A stretch of DNA of 64,000 bases from Geopseudomonas aromaticivorans (GCF_019097855.1 NZ_JAHRGL010000071.1:62001-126000), one strand, 5' to 3'. Counted from the first letter of the stretch, positions 29,738 to 43,932 are shown. The notes: generated by a model not told the origin, from the letters alone. Numbers and translations: made by a program.

Positions 29738-31087
29738 TCAGTGCTTGTCCATACCCAGTTTCTTTTCCAGGTAGTGGATGTTGACACCGCCCTTGCAGAA
29801 GCCGGGGTCGCGCACCAGCTCCGCGTGCAGCGGGGCGTTGGTCTTGATGCCGTCGACGATCAGCTCGTCGAGGGCATTGCGCATGCGGCCCAGCGCTTCG
29901 TCGCGGGTGGCGCCGAAGGTGATCAGCTTGCCGATCAGCGAATCGTAGTACGGCGGTACCGTATAGCCGTCGTACAGGTGCGAATCGACGCGCACGCCGT
30001 TGCCGCCTGGAGCGTGGAAGTGCTTGACCTTGCCCGGGCTGGGCATGAAGGTCTTCGGGTCTTCGGCGTTGATCCGGCACTCGATGGCATGACCGCGGAT
30101 CACCACGTCGTCCTGGGTGATCGACAGCTTCTCGCCGCCGCCGATGCGCAGCATTTCCTTGACGATGTCGACGCCAGTGACCATCTCGGTGACCGGGTGT
30201 TCCACCTGCACGCGGGTGTTCATCTCGATGAAGTAGAAACTGCCGTTTTCATAGAGGAACTCGAAGGTGCCGGCGCCGCGGTAGCCGATGTCGATGCACG
30301 CCTGCACGCAGTGGGCCTGGACCTTGCGGCGGGCTTCTTCGTCGATCAGCGGCGCAGGCGCCTCCTCGATCACCTTCTGGTGGCGGCGCTGCAGCGAGCA
30401 GTCGCGGTCACCGAGGTGCACGGCGTTGCCCTGGCCGTCGGACAGCACCTGGACTTCCACGTGGCGCGGATTGGTCAGGAACTTCTCGAGGTAGACCATC
30501 GGGTTACCGAAGGCGGAACCGGCTTCGTTGCGGGTCAGCTTGGCCGAATCGATCAGGTCCTCTTCCTTGTGGACCACGCGCATGCCGCGACCACCGCCGC
30601 CGCCAGCGGCCTTGATGATCACCGGATAGCCCACTTCGCGGGCGATCTTCAGCGCTTCTTCCTCGTCTTCCGGCAGCGGGCCGGCCGAGCCCGGCACGGT
30701 CGGTACGCCGGCCTTCTTCATGGCGTCCTTGGCCGAGACCTTGTCGCCCATCAGGCGGATCACGTCGGCGGTCGGGCCGATGAAGGTGAAGCCGGATTTC
30801 TCCACCTGCTCGGCGAAGTCGGCGTTCTCGGCGAGGAAGCCGTAGCCCGGGTGGATACCGTCGGCGCCGGTGACTTCGGCGGCAGCGATGATCGCCGGGA
30901 TGCTCAGGTAGGACTGGGCGGAGGACGCCGGGCCGATGCAGACAGACTCATCGGCCAGCGACACGTGCATCAGGTCGCGGTCGGCAGTCGAGTGCACAGC
31001 CACGGTCTTGATGCCCAGTTCCTTGCACGCGCGCAGCACGCGCAGGGCGATCTCGCCGCGGTTGGCAATCAGGACTTTTTGCAGCAT
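29738..31087 (-). CDS. accC: Acetyl-CoA carboxylase, biotin carboxylase subunit
   Basis: 449 residues. ATP-grasp enzyme that carboxylates the biotin on AccB using bicarbonate and ATP, the first step of fatty-acid synthesis. Signatures: [17 protein letters not shown] at the N-terminus, the Gly-rich ATP loop [13 protein letters not shown], and [13 protein letters not shown] at the active site. It follows accB by 18 bp; a UUCG hairpin terminates the operon. Confidence 0.98.
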   Translation of the reverse strand: MLQKVLIANRGEIALRVLRACKELGIKTVAVHSTADRDLMHVSLADESVCIGPASSAQSYLSIPAIIAAAEVTGADGIHPGYGFLAENADFAEQVEKSGFTFIGPTADVIRLMGDKVSAKDAMKKAGVPTVPGSAGPLPEDEEEALKIAREVGYPVIIKAAGGGGGRGMRVVHKEEDLIDSAKLTRNEAGSAFGNPMVYLEKFLTNPRHVEVQVLSDGQGNAVHLGDRDCSLQRRHQKVIEEAPAPLIDEEARRKVQAHCVQACIDIGYRGAGTFEFLYENGSFYFIEMNTRVQVEHPVTEMVTGVDIVKEMLRIGGGEKLSITQDDVVIRGHAIECRINAEDPKTFMPSPGKVKHFHAPGGNGVRVDSHLYDGYTVPPYYDSLIGKLITFGATRDEALGRMRNALDELIVDGIKTNAPLHAELVRDPGFCKGGVNIHYLEKKLGMDKH

Positions 31088-31105
31088 CGCAGGATTCTCC
31101 GCGGG

Positions 31106-31567
31106 TCAGACGATGGTGAACAGCGGCTGGTCGAACTCGACCGGATGGCCGTTTTCCACCAGTACCGAGCCGATGGTGCCACTGGCTTCGGCTTCGATGT
31201 GGTTCATCATCTTCATCGCTTCGACGATGCACAGGATGTCGCCCTTCTTCACGGTCTGGCCGACGTCGGCGAACGGCTTGGCGTCCGGCGAGGAGGCGCG
31301 GTAGAAGGTGCCGACCATCGGCGAGCGCACCACGTGGCCGGCCAGGGCCGGGGCAGCCGGAGCGGCGGCAGCGGCCGGGGCAGCAGCGAGCGGGGCCGGG
31401 GCGGCGACCGGGGCCGGCGCCGGTGCGTACATCGGCTGGGCGTACTGCGGCTGCTTGTTGCTGTGGCGGCTGATGCGAACGGATTCTTCGCCTTCACAGA
31501 TTTCCAGCTCGTCGATGCCGGACTCTTCCAGCAGTTCGATCAGCTTCTTGACTTTACGAATGTCCAT
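31106..31567 (-). CDS. accB: Biotin carboxyl carrier protein
   Basis: 153 residues. An N-terminal helical region ([19 protein letters not shown]), an Ala/Pro linker (about 45-77) and the biotinyl domain with the modified Lys119 in [12 protein letters not shown]. The thumb-bearing domain and the spacing of the EAMKM motif are normal. It sits between aroQ (19 bp upstream) and accC. Confidence 0.98.
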   Translation of the reverse strand: MDIRKVKKLIELLEESGIDELEICEGEESVRISRHSNKQPQYAQPMYAPAPAPVAAPAPLAAAPAAAAAPAAPALAGHVVRSPMVGTFYRASSPDAKPFADVGQTVKKGDILCIVEAMKMMNHIEAEASGTIGSVLVENGHPVEFDQPLFTIV

Positions 31568-31586
31568 CAGGGCGCTCCAAAAGAGG

Positions 31587-32030
31587 TCAGGGGCGTTGCA
31601 GTTGTTCGATTGCGGCTTCCAGGGCCAGGCGATAGCCGCTGGCGCCGAGTCCGCAGATCACGCCGACCGCCACATCGGAGAAGTAGGAGTGGTGGCGGAA
31701 GGGTTCGCGTTTGTGCACGTTCGACAGGTGAACTTCGATGAATGGGATGCTCACCGCCAGCAGCGCGTCACGCAATGCGACACTGGTATGGGTAAATGCC
31801 GCCGGGTTGATGATGATGAAGTCGATGCCTTCGCCGCGGGCGGCGTGGATGCGCTCGATCAGTTCGTACTCGGCGTTGCTCTGCAGGTGCAGCAGGTGAT
31901 GGCCGGCCGCGCGGGCGCGCGCCTCCAGGTCGGTGTTGATGTCGACGAGGGTGGTGGCGCCGTAGACGCCCGGCTCGCGGGTGCCCAGCAGGTTCAGGTT
32001 GGGACCATGCAGAACCAGGAAAGTGGCCAT
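31587..32030 (-). CDS. aroQ: 3-dehydroquinate dehydratase, type II
   Basis: 147 residues, shikimate-pathway enzyme converting 3-dehydroquinate to 3-dehydroshikimate. [17 protein letters not shown] carries the catalytic Arg and Tyr; [19 protein letters not shown] carries substrate-binding residues; the catalytic His is in [13 protein letters not shown]. First gene of the conserved aroQ-accB-accC operon. Confidence 0.97.
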   Translation of the reverse strand: MATFLVLHGPNLNLLGTREPGVYGATTLVDINTDLEARARAAGHHLLHLQSNAEYELIERIHAARGEGIDFIIINPAAFTHTSVALRDALLAVSIPFIEVHLSNVHKREPFRHHSYFSDVAVGVICGLGASGYRLALEAAIEQLQRP

Positions 32031-32087
32031 GCGGGCGATGTCCTGTAGAGGTACGGGGAAAAAAGTTGCGGGACTATGCCGGAAATA

Positions 32088-32116
32088 CCGGGCGCCTGTC
32101 CAGTCGCCCGGTTTTT
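32088..32116. terminator. Hairpin terminator between dsbD and aroQ
   Basis: CCGGGCG (32088-32094) pairs with CGCCCGG (32105-32111), followed by TTTTT on the plus strand. On the minus strand it lies downstream of aroQ's start region and upstream of dsbD's stop, with only TATTT after it. The T-run favours stopping plus-strand transcripts; for dsbD it may act weakly after its stop at 32163. Confidence 0.6.
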
Positions 32117-32162
32117 GCCGTAGATGGCCGCATGATGGCTGACGATGACCGGAATCGTCGCC

Positions 32163-33980
32163 TCAGAAGCGCTGGGCGGCCTTTTCCAGCTGCGCGGCGA
32201 GGCCGGCGGCGTCGGTTTCGCCGATCACCCGCAGGTCCTGCCACTCGCTGCCGTCGGCAGCGAACAGCAGCAGCGCCGGCGGGCCAAACAGCCGGTAGCG
32301 GTCGAGCAGGGCGCGCTGCTCGGGGGTGCCGGCGGTCATGTCGAAGCGCACCAGGCGGTAGGCGGCCAGCTGCGCAGCGACCTGCGGCGCCGGCAGCACC
32401 TCGCGCTCGATCACCTTGCAGCTGATGCACCAGTCGGCGTACCAGTCGAGCAGCAGCGGCTGGCCGGCGCTCCTGGCGGCGGCGAAGGCGGCATCCAGTT
32501 CGGCCGGGGTGCTGACGGTCTGCCAGCCGGCATGGGAGCTGCTGATGCCCTGGCTGGCGGCGGCCAACGCCGGGCGGCCGAACGGGCGTAGCGGATCGGT
32601 TTCGCCGCGCAGGGCGCCGGTCCAGGCGGCCAGGGCATAGACCAGCAGCAGCAGGCCGAACAGCTGGGCGACGCGCTGGCGGTGGGTCTTGGGCACCATT
32701 TCCAGCGCCCCCAGGTTGAGCGCCACGCCGCCGGCCAGCAGGCCCCACAGCGCCAGGCTGAGCTGGCCGGGCAGCACCCGCTCGAGCAGCCAGATCGCCA
32801 CCGCCAGCAGCAGCACGCCGAAGGCGTTGCGCACCGTGGTCATCCACACCCCCGAGCGCGGCAGCAGGGCGCCGCCGCCGGTGGCGAACAGCACCAGTGG
32901 CGCGCCCATGCCGAGCCCTAAGGCGAACAGCTTGAGGCCGCCGCCGAGGGCATCGCCGCTGGCGCTGATGTACAGCAGCGCGCCGGCCAGCGGCGCCGAC
33001 ACGCAGGGCGACACCAGCAGGCTGGAGAACACGCCGAGCAGCGCCGCGCCCCAGATCGAGCCGCCGCGGGCATGGCCGGCCAGGCGGTCCAGCGGCTCGC
33101 GGATGAAGGTCGGCAGGCGCAGCTCGTAGACGCCGAACATGGCCAGGGCGAAGGTGGCGAAGAACAGCGCGAAGGGCACCAGGATCCACGGCGACTGCAG
33201 GCGCGCCTGCAGGTTGAGCTCGGCGCCGAACAGGCCCATCAGCGCGCCGAGCACGGCGAAGCAGGCGGCCATCGGCAGCACGTAGGCCAGCGAGAGGATC
33301 AGCCCGCGGGCGCCGCCCGCCTGGCCGCGCAACACCACGCCGGAGAGGATCGGCAGCATCGGCAGCACGCAGGGGGTGAAGGTCAGGCCGAGGCCGGCGA
33401 GGAAGAACAGCGCCAGCTCGCGCCAGCTCCAGACGCTCGTGGCGGCCGGGTTGGCGGCGACCGCCGGAATGGCTGCGGCCGCTGGCGGGGCGATCGGGCT
33501 CGCGCCTGCCGGCGCCTTGCCGTCGATGGTGAAGGTGGCGGTTTCCGGCGGATAGCACAGGCCCTGGTCGGCGCAGCCCTGGTAGGTGACCTTGAGGCGG
33601 AACGCCTGCCCGGACGGGTTGGCGATCGGCACCGCCATGTCGGTCACCCCGTAGTACACCTCGACGTCGCCGAAGTACTCGTCGTGCTTGGCCTTGCCTG
33701 CCGGCAGCTGCAGCTCGCCCGCCAGCAGCCCGGCCGGCTCGCTGTGCACCTGGAAGCGGTGGCGGTACAGGTAGTAGCCCTCGGCATTGACGAAGCGCAG
33801 CTTCACCCGCTGGTCATCGGCCTCGACCAGACTGAGCTTGAAGGCTTCGCCGACCGGCAGGAAGTCGCCGCTGTTGTTCAGCGCGGCGGTGCCGAACGCC
33901 GGGTTCGGCCGGCTGTCGAACAGCCCGGCGCTGGCCGGCAGGGTGAGCAGGAGCAGGAGCAGGGGCAGCAGACGACGCAT
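32163..33980 (-). CDS. dsbD: Protein-disulfide reductase DsbD
   Basis: 605 residues. Signal peptide (MRRLLPLLLLLLTLPASAG), N-terminal DsbD-alpha domain with redox Cys pair in GCADQGLCYPPE, a central membrane domain of about eight helices (starting near residue 190, FTPCVLPMLPILSG carries a conserved Cys), and a C-terminal thioredoxin domain with WCISCK. DsbD passes electrons from cytoplasmic thioredoxin across the membrane to periplasmic DsbC/DsbG and cytochrome c maturation. The ATG at 33978-33980 has GAGAGA upstream; in-frame residues before it do not look like a signal. Confidence 0.95.
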   Translation of the reverse strand: MRRLLPLLLLLLTLPASAGLFDSRPNPAFGTAALNNSGDFLPVGEAFKLSLVEADDQRVKLRFVNAEGYYLYRHRFQVHSEPAGLLAGELQLPAGKAKHDEYFGDVEVYYGVTDMAVPIANPSGQAFRLKVTYQGCADQGLCYPPETATFTIDGKAPAGASPIAPPAAAAIPAVAANPAATSVWSWRELALFFLAGLGLTFTPCVLPMLPILSGVVLRGQAGGARGLILSLAYVLPMAACFAVLGALMGLFGAELNLQARLQSPWILVPFALFFATFALAMFGVYELRLPTFIREPLDRLAGHARGGSIWGAALLGVFSSLLVSPCVSAPLAGALLYISASGDALGGGLKLFALGLGMGAPLVLFATGGGALLPRSGVWMTTVRNAFGVLLLAVAIWLLERVLPGQLSLALWGLLAGGVALNLGALEMVPKTHRQRVAQLFGLLLLVYALAAWTGALRGETDPLRPFGRPALAAASQGISSSHAGWQTVSTPAELDAAFAAARSAGQPLLLDWYADWCISCKVIEREVLPAPQVAAQLAAYRLVRFDMTAGTPEQRALLDRYRLFGPPALLLFAADGSEWQDLRVIGETDAAGLAAQLEKAAQRF

Positions 33981-34060
33981 CGCAGTCTCTCGTTCGGGAA
34001 CGCCGGCATGATACCGGAAGGGATCGGCATCGCGTTGCGGCGGGCAGTCGCTCTTTTCTG

Positions 34061-34090
34061 CCGACGCCCGCGACAGCCATGCTTTATAGT
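34061..34090 (+). promoter_or_regulatory. Possible sigma-70 promoter for the DUF2333-yciH unit
   Basis: CCGACG (34061-34066) is 18 bp from TATAGT (34085-34090). The -10 is good (5/6) but the -35 matches only three positions. The start codon is 72 bp downstream. Confidence 0.4.
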
Positions 34091-34162
34091 GAAACGCAAT
34101 CTGCAGCCTTGCGAGCGGGGCTGCCAGCCTGAATTTGTATCTCGGTGAGAAAGGACCAAGCC

Positions 34163-35212
34163 ATGCTGGACTGGAAGAAGAAGGTCGGCGCCATGCGCGA
34201 CAATGTCGATGATTCGGTGGCGGATGCCCGCAGCTACTTCGGCGGCATCTGGGCAAGCCGCGCGGTCGGCGGCGTGGTCGGCGTCTACCTGCTCGTTGCG
34301 CTGGTGGTCGGCTGGTACTGGAGCCTCGAGCCCGAGCTGTTCCCGGTGCAGGAGAATGCCCAGGGCGCCGCCGCGCAGGCCCAGGTGCAGCTGGTACCCG
34401 GCTACACCACGGTGGAGACCCTGAAGACGGTGGCCGGCACCCTGCTCGACAAGCCGGGCGGCTACCTGTCCAACGACATCGCCCCGCCCGGCCTGTGGCT
34501 GGACAACATGCCCAACTGGGAATACGGCGTGCTGGTGCAGGTGCGCGACCTGGCCCGTGCCCTGCGCAAGGATTTCGCCCGCTCGCAGTCGCAGTCCACC
34601 GAGGACGCCGACCTGGCCAAGGCCGAACCGAAGTTCCACTTCGACAACAGCAGCTGGGCGCTGCCGGCCAGCGAGCAGGAATACCGCGACGGCATCAAGT
34701 CGCTGACCAGCTTCCAGAAACGCCTGTCCGATCCGGTGCAGAACCAGGCGCAGTTCTATGCCCGCGCCGACAACCTGCGTAACTGGCTGACCGACGTCGA
34801 GACCCGTCTCGGCTCGCTGTCGCAACGCCTGTCCGCCAGCGTCGGCCAGATGCGCCTGACCACCGACACCAGCATCGCCATCACTGCCGGCAGCGAGGAG
34901 ATCGTCAAGACCCCCTGGTTGCAGATCGACAACGTGTTCTACGAAGCGCGCGGCCAGGCCTGGGCGCTGTCGCATTTCCTGCGCGCCATCGAGGTCGACT
35001 TCGCCGACGTGCTGGCCAAGAAGAACGCCACGGTCGGCGTGCGGCAGATCATCCGCGAGCTGGAGGCGGCGCAGGAGCCGCTGTGGAGCCCGATGATCCT
35101 CAACGGCGACGGCTTCGGCGTGCTGGCCAACCACTCGCTGGTGATGGCCAACTACATCTCGCGCGCCAACGCCGCGATCATCGACCTGCGCCAGCTGCTC
35201 GAGCAGGGTTGA
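34163..35212 (+). CDS. DUF2333-family membrane-anchored protein
   Basis: 349 residues from the ATG at 34163 (AAGGA 7 bases upstream; an earlier GTG lacks a site). One N-terminal membrane helix (about 38-58, VGGVVGVYLLVALVVGWYW) then a large periplasmic or soluble domain with EPELFPVQ, KPGGYLSNDIAPPGLWLDNM and NWEYGVLVQVRDLARALR, typical of DUF2333. The family is conserved in gammaproteobacteria, has no known function, and is recalled next to yciH in PAO1. yciH follows 10 bp later. Confidence 0.85.
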   Translation: MLDWKKKVGAMRDNVDDSVADARSYFGGIWASRAVGGVVGVYLLVALVVGWYWSLEPELFPVQENAQGAAAQAQVQLVPGYTTVETLKTVAGTLLDKPGGYLSNDIAPPGLWLDNMPNWEYGVLVQVRDLARALRKDFARSQSQSTEDADLAKAEPKFHFDNSSWALPASEQEYRDGIKSLTSFQKRLSDPVQNQAQFYARADNLRNWLTDVETRLGSLSQRLSASVGQMRLTTDTSIAITAGSEEIVKTPWLQIDNVFYEARGQAWALSHFLRAIEVDFADVLAKKNATVGVRQIIRELEAAQEPLWSPMILNGDGFGVLANHSLVMANYISRANAAIIDLRQLLEQG

Positions 35213-35222
35213 GGAGGCCGAC

Positions 35223-35594
35223 GTGAACAAGAAGGCTTCCTCCCTGGCCGCCCTCGGCGGCCTGGTCTACTCCACCGACGCCGGCCGGCACTGCCCGGAC
35301 TGCGGCCAGCCCAAGGGCGCGTGCATCTGCGGCCAGCCGGTGCTCCCCGAAGGCGACGGCATTGCCCGCGTGCGCCGCGAGACCAAGGGCCGCGGCGGCA
35401 AGGCGGTGACCACCATCAGCGGCGTGCCGCTGGCCGGCGACCAACTCAAGGAGCTGGCCACGGCGCTGAAGAAGCGCTGCGGCACCGGCGGCGCGCTCAA
35501 GGACGGGGTGATCGAGATCCAGGGCGAGCACGTCGAGCTGCTGATCGCCGAGCTCACCAGGCGCGGCTTCAAGGCGAAGAAATCCGGCGGCTGA
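35223..35594 (+). CDS. yciH: SUI1/eIF1-like translation factor (YciH)
   Basis: 123 residues from GTG (GAGGAG upstream). The C-terminal SUI1 domain includes [36 protein letters not shown] and [11 protein letters not shown]. YciH-type proteins resemble eIF1 and influence start-codon fidelity in E. coli. The N-terminus has four Cys in [14 protein letters not shown], possibly a small metal site. It lies between the DUF2333 gene and speA, 85 bp upstream of the latter. Confidence 0.93.
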   Translation: MNKKASSLAALGGLVYSTDAGRHCPDCGQPKGACICGQPVLPEGDGIARVRRETKGRGGKAVTTISGVPLAGDQLKELATALKKRCGTGGALKDGVIEIQGEHVELLIAELTRRGFKAKKSGG

Positions 35595-35679
35595 GTGCCG
35601 CCCGGCGTCCGGCCTGCCGCGCCGGGCGCCCCATCTGATCGCGGCCGGGTGCCGGTCGCCAGCACAGGGAGAACAGCGC

Positions 35680-37590
<1,911 letters not shown>

Positions 37591-37600
37591 GTCACGGAGT

Positions 37601-37630
37601 CCCCCCTCTCCCGGAACCGGGAGAGGGGGG
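37601..37630 (+). terminator. 14-bp hairpin after speA
   Basis: CCCCCCTCTCCCGG pairs perfectly with CCGGGAGAGGGGGG with two to four loop bases, starting 10 bp after the speA stop and ending 17 bp before the stop of the convergent deacetylase gene. It lacks a T-run; it may be a bidirectional barrier or a common CCCTCTCCC-type intergenic palindrome. Confidence 0.6.
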
Positions 37631-37647
37631 AAGGGCGCACCCTGCGT

Positions 37648-38562
37648 TCAGGTCATGCCGAATTCCTGCCAGATCCGCGCCGCGCTGTGCTGGAGGATGC
37701 CGTGGCGGCGCGCCAGCACGCGGCGGTCGCGGTCGTAGCCGCCGCCGATCAGCCCGGCCACCGGGATGTCGCGCTCCAGGCAATGGCGCAGCACCGCCGT
37801 GTCGCGGGCGGCGATCCCGGCGTCGCTGAGTTCGAGCAGGCCGAGGGCGTCGTCCTTGTGCACGTCCACCCCGGCGTCGTACAGCACCAGGTCCGGCTGG
37901 TAGACCGGCAGCAGGTAGTCCAGCGCATCGTCGACGGTCTTCAGGTAGCCGGCATCGCCCAGTCCCGCCGGCAGGGCGATGTCCCAGTCGCTGTGCGCCT
38001 TGCTGGCCGGGAAGTTGCGCTCGCAGTGCAACGACACGGTCACCGCGCCGGCGCAGCCGGCCAGCAGACGCGCGGTGCCGTCGCCCTGGTGCACGTCGCA
38101 GTCGAAGATCAGCACCCGGCCCACCCGCCCGCTGGCCAGCAGGTAGCGGGCGATCACCGCCAGGTCATTGAAGATGCAAAAACCGGAGGGCTGGTCGTAG
38201 TGGGCGTGGTGGGTGCCGCCCGCCAGGTTGCAGGCCAGGCCATGCTGCAGCGCCAGCTCGGCGGTCAGCAGCGAGCCGCCCACCGCGCGCACCGTGCGCC
38301 GCGCCAGCGCCGCGCTCCACGGCAGGCCGAGGCGGCGCTGCTCCTCGCGCGGCAGCTCGCCGGCCAGGTAGCGGGCGATGTAGGCCGGATCGTGGGCCAG
38401 GGCGAGGATGTCCGCCGGACACAGTGCGGGTTGGTGGTAGACCGCCGCCGGCAGGCTGTCCTGCAGGTGCTCGTGGAGCAGGCGGAACTTTTCCATCGGA
38501 AAACGGTGCTCGACCGGGAACGGCGGGCTGTAGTCGTCGTGATAGACCAGCGGCAGCGGCAT
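37648..38562 (-). CDS. Histone deacetylase-fold amidohydrolase
   Basis: 304 residues of the arginase/deacetylase superfamily. Active-site elements: GGTHHAHYDQPSGFCIFND with the His-His pair, zinc-binding IFDCDVHQGDGT, and LYDAGVDVHKDD; a Gly-rich loop (LIGGGYDRD) closes the site, where the common catalytic Tyr is in GGGY. Bacterial members include acetoin-utilisation-type and acetylpolyamine hydrolases, plausible next to speA but unproven. The start (MPLPLVYHDDYSPPFPVEHR) was chosen by family similarity; there is no clear ribosome-binding site, and another ATG is five codons upstream. Confidence 0.87.
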   Translation of the reverse strand: MPLPLVYHDDYSPPFPVEHRFPMEKFRLLHEHLQDSLPAAVYHQPALCPADILALAHDPAYIARYLAGELPREEQRRLGLPWSAALARRTVRAVGGSLLTAELALQHGLACNLAGGTHHAHYDQPSGFCIFNDLAVIARYLLASGRVGRVLIFDCDVHQGDGTARLLAGCAGAVTVSLHCERNFPASKAHSDWDIALPAGLGDAGYLKTVDDALDYLLPVYQPDLVLYDAGVDVHKDDALGLLELSDAGIAARDTAVLRHCLERDIPVAGLIGGGYDRDRRVLARRHGILQHSAARIWQEFGMT

Positions 38563-38883
38563 GATCGGTGCAATCATCGAGGCAGGGCGGAACGGCATTA
38601 TGCGCCGCGCCATGGCGAGCGGGAGAGGGCCGCGATGAACCAAGCAGCGCAGGGGCGGACCTGGCGCCAGTTGGGCCGCCCGCGCGGTTCGCCCGGCTGT
38701 CGGGCAATCGGCGGCTGTTTCGCTCCTGCAGTGCACGAATTGCCGGGAATGGCCGACAGCCGCCTGCAAAGGCTTTACCATTTCACCCTGGCAAGGCGCA
38801 GGTGGACGCTCGTCTGAGCGGTCATCCGGCCTACCCCCATTTGCGATGGCCGCCGCCCGTCGCGGCGGTACAAGGAGATAGCC
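38563..38883. other. 321-bp intergenic region between deacetylase and tesB genes
   Basis: Divergent spacer holding promoters for both neighbours. A 60-codon frame on the plus strand (38635-38817) is Arg-rich with no family resemblance, so I do not call it. CAAGGAGA precedes tesB. I see no strong hairpin, repeat or RNA gene here. Confidence 0.5.
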
Positions 38884-39759
38884 ATGAGCCGAGTGCTCGA
38901 TGAGCTGGTAGCCCTGCTCAGTCTGGAAACCATCGAGGAAAACCTGTTCCGCGGCGTCAGCCAGGATCTCGGCCTGCGCCAGCTGTTCGGCGGCCAGGTG
39001 ATCGGCCAGTCGCTGTCGGCGGCCAGCCAGACGGTGCCGGCCGAGCGCCACATGCACTCGATGCATGCCTACTTCCTGCGCCCGGGCGATGCGACCATGC
39101 CGGTGCTCTACCAGGTCGACCGCGTGCGCGACGGTGGCAGCTTCAACACCCGCCGCGTGCTGGCGATCCAGAAGGGCCAGCCGATCTACAGCTGCAGCGT
39201 GTCCTTCCAGTGCGACGAGGGCGGCCTCCACCACCAGGTCGAGCAGATGCCCGACGTGCCCGGCCCGGAAGGCCTGCTGTCCGAGCACGAACTGCACCGC
39301 CAGCGCCTCGCCCAGCAGCCGGACGGCGGGCGCGAGCGCGCGTACTTCGATATTCCGATCGAGGTCCGTCCGGTCAATCCGGGCAATGCCAGCCCTGCGC
39401 AGCCGCGCGCGCCGATCAAGTACCTGTGGGTGCGTGCCGACGGCCAGTTGCCGGACGTTCCCGCGCTGCACAAGTACCTGATGGCCTATGCCACCGACTT
39501 CGGCCTGCTGACCACCGCGCTGCTGCCGCACGGCGTGTCGATGTGGGATCGCTCGATGCAGGTCGCCAGCCTCGACCACGCGCTGTGGTTCCACCGCAAC
39601 GACGTGCGGGTCGACGACTGGCTGCTGTTCGCCCTCGACAGCCCCTGGGCCGGCCACGGCCGCGGCTTCACCCGCGGCAGCATCTTCAACCGCGCCGGCG
39701 AGCTGGTCGCCTCGGCGGTCCAGGAAGGGCTGATCCGCCAGCGACCGGACTGGGCGTGA
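38884..39759 (+). CDS. tesB: Acyl-CoA thioesterase II
   Basis: 291 residues, double hot-dog thioesterase hydrolysing medium and long acyl-CoAs. LFGGQVIGQSLSAASQTV and HSMHAYFLRPGD mark the first hot-dog; the second has LDHALWFHRNDVRVDDWLL and HGRGFTRGSIF. AAGGAG is 6 bases before the ATG. The next gene starts 4 bases after the stop, so they are co-transcribed. Confidence 0.97.
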   Translation: MSRVLDELVALLSLETIEENLFRGVSQDLGLRQLFGGQVIGQSLSAASQTVPAERHMHSMHAYFLRPGDATMPVLYQVDRVRDGGSFNTRRVLAIQKGQPIYSCSVSFQCDEGGLHHQVEQMPDVPGPEGLLSEHELHRQRLAQQPDGGRERAYFDIPIEVRPVNPGNASPAQPRAPIKYLWVRADGQLPDVPALHKYLMAYATDFGLLTTALLPHGVSMWDRSMQVASLDHALWFHRNDVRVDDWLLFALDSPWAGHGRGFTRGSIFNRAGELVASAVQEGLIRQRPDWA

Positions 39760-39763
39760 CGCC

Positions 39764-40378
39764 ATGGGCGGGTTGATCGAGCGGCTGCCGTTGCCGCAGT
39801 TGCGCCACTGGGTGTTCGACATGGACGGCACCCTGACCGTCGCCGTGCACGACTTCGCGGCGATCCGCCGGGCGCTGGAGATCCCGCCGCAGGACGACAT
39901 CCTCGCCCATCTCGCCGCCCTGCCGGCCGAGCTGGCGGCGGCCAAGCACGCCTGGCTGCTGGCCCACGAGCAGACCCTGGCGCAGGCGGCGCGGCCCGCT
40001 CCCGGCGCGGTGGCGCTGGTGCGCACGCTGCACGCGCGCGGTTGCCGGCTGGGCATCCTCACCCGCAATGCCCGGCCGCTGGCGTTGATCACCCTCGAGG
40101 CCATCGGCCTGCTCGACTGCTTCGTGGTGCACGATGTCCTCGGCCGCGACGAGGCGCCGCCCAAGCCGCAGCCGCACGGCCTGCTGCAGCTGGCCGCGCG
40201 CTGGACGGTGGCGCCGGACGCGCTGGTGATGGTCGGCGACTTCGTCCACGACCTGTCCTGCGCCCGCGCCGCCGGGGCGCGCAGCGTGCTGGTCAATCGC
40301 TCGGAGAATCCCTGGCCGGAACTGACCGACCACTACGCCCGCGACTGCGCCGAGCTGCAGCGGATGCTGGAGGGCTAG
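39764..40378 (+). CDS. HAD-superfamily phosphatase (phosphoglycolate-phosphatase-like)
   Basis: 204 residues. HAD motif I is VFDMDGTLTVAVHDF (nucleophile and acid Asp), motif II LGILTRNA, motif III Lys in PPKPQPHGLL, motif IV VMVGDFVHDLSCARAAG. The helical cap lies about residues 20-80. Family members dephosphorylate small metabolites; the substrate here is not predictable. Begins 4 bases after tesB. Confidence 0.88.
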   Translation: MGGLIERLPLPQLRHWVFDMDGTLTVAVHDFAAIRRALEIPPQDDILAHLAALPAELAAAKHAWLLAHEQTLAQAARPAPGAVALVRTLHARGCRLGILTRNARPLALITLEAIGLLDCFVVHDVLGRDEAPPKPQPHGLLQLAARWTVAPDALVMVGDFVHDLSCARAAGARSVLVNRSENPWPELTDHYARDCAELQRMLEG

Positions 40379-40406
40379 GCGGCGTCGCGGCGGGCCAGGG
40401 CCAGGG

Positions 40407-41264
40407 CTACAGCCGCGAACTCTTGAAGGTGTCGCAGCTGCCCGGGTCGCCTTCGTCGAAGCCGACCCGGAACCAGCGCGCGCGCTGCTGCGAGGTGCCG
40501 TGGGTGAAGGCGTCCGGCACCACCTGGCCCTGGGTCTGCCGCTGCAGGCGGTCGTCGCCGATGGCGTTCGCGGCGTTCAGCGCCTCTTCGAGGTCGCCCG
40601 GTTCGAGCCAGTCGAGACGGCGCTGGGCATGGTGCGCCCAGACCCCGGCCAGGCAGTCGGCCTGCAGCTCCTGACGCACCAGCAGGCCGTTGGCGCCCTG
40701 CATGGTCGCGCCACGCTGGCGGGCGGCATTGACCTTGGCGGAAACGCCGAGCAGGGTCTGCACGTGGTGGCCGACCTCGTGGGCGATCACGTAGGCCTGG
40801 GCGAAGTCGCCGGCGGCGGCGAAGCGCTGCGCCAGCTCGTCGAAGAACTGCAGGTCGAGATATACCTGACGATCGCCAGGACAGTAGAAGGGCCCTACCG
40901 CCGCACTGGCGAAGCCGCAGGCCGAGCGTACGCTGCCGCTGAACAGCACCAGCTTGGGCGCCTGGTATTGCTCGCCGGCGTCGGCGAACAGGGCCTGCCA
41001 GGTGTCCTCGGTGTCGCCGAGCACGGCGCGGACGAACTCGCTGTGCTCGTCGCCCGCCGTTGCCGGCTGACTGTCGCCGGAAGGCTGCTGCTGCGCCAGC
41101 TCGCTGCCGATCTGGCCGAGGATCTGCAGCGGGTCCTTGCCCATCAGCAGGCCTACGATGACGATGGCGGCGAGGCCGCCCAGGCCGAGTTTGCCGCCGC
41201 TGCGCATGCCGCCCGCGCGGGCGTCCACCACATTGTCACTGCGTCGTGCCCGTTTCCAGCGCAT
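40407..41264 (-). CDS. ypfJ: YpfJ-family neutral zinc metallopeptidase-like protein
   Basis: 285 residues. Starts MRWKRARRSDNVVDARAGG with GAGGAG 7 bases upstream. One membrane helix (about 25-42, GGLAAIVIVGLLMG) then a Zn-peptidase-like domain with VIAHEVGHHVQTLLG (HExxH) and RQELQADCLAGVWAHH supplying the distal Glu. Cys pairs (SACGFASAAVGPFYCPGD) are family features. Function in vivo is unknown. Convergent with the HAD gene. Confidence 0.9.
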   Translation of the reverse strand: MRWKRARRSDNVVDARAGGMRSGGKLGLGGLAAIVIVGLLMGKDPLQILGQIGSELAQQQPSGDSQPATAGDEHSEFVRAVLGDTEDTWQALFADAGEQYQAPKLVLFSGSVRSACGFASAAVGPFYCPGDRQVYLDLQFFDELAQRFAAAGDFAQAYVIAHEVGHHVQTLLGVSAKVNAARQRGATMQGANGLLVRQELQADCLAGVWAHHAQRRLDWLEPGDLEEALNAANAIGDDRLQRQTQGQVVPDAFTHGTSQQRARWFRVGFDEGDPGSCDTFKSSRL

Positions 41265-41466
41265 CGTCAAGCTCCTCGGCGCGCCCGTGCGGCGCCATCG
41301 CTGTCTGCAGTGTCGCCGTTGCCGCGCCGGCCTGCCAGTCCGCTGATCAACCTTGCCCGCGGCCCGGCTGGATCCTGCCTGGCGCGCCGGCCCGGGCGCC
41401 ACGCGGCGGCCATGCTAATGTCATGGCTGTCGCGGCCACGCCCGCAGCAGACGAGGTATTCGCCCG

Positions 41467-43928
<2,462 letters not shown>

Positions 43929-43932
<4 letters not shown>

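Noticed and set aside
38635-38817. 60-codon plus-strand frame before tesB
   Set aside because: Arg-rich with no family-like sequence; the upstream purine run is not clearly a ribosome-binding site. Treated as non-coding spacer.
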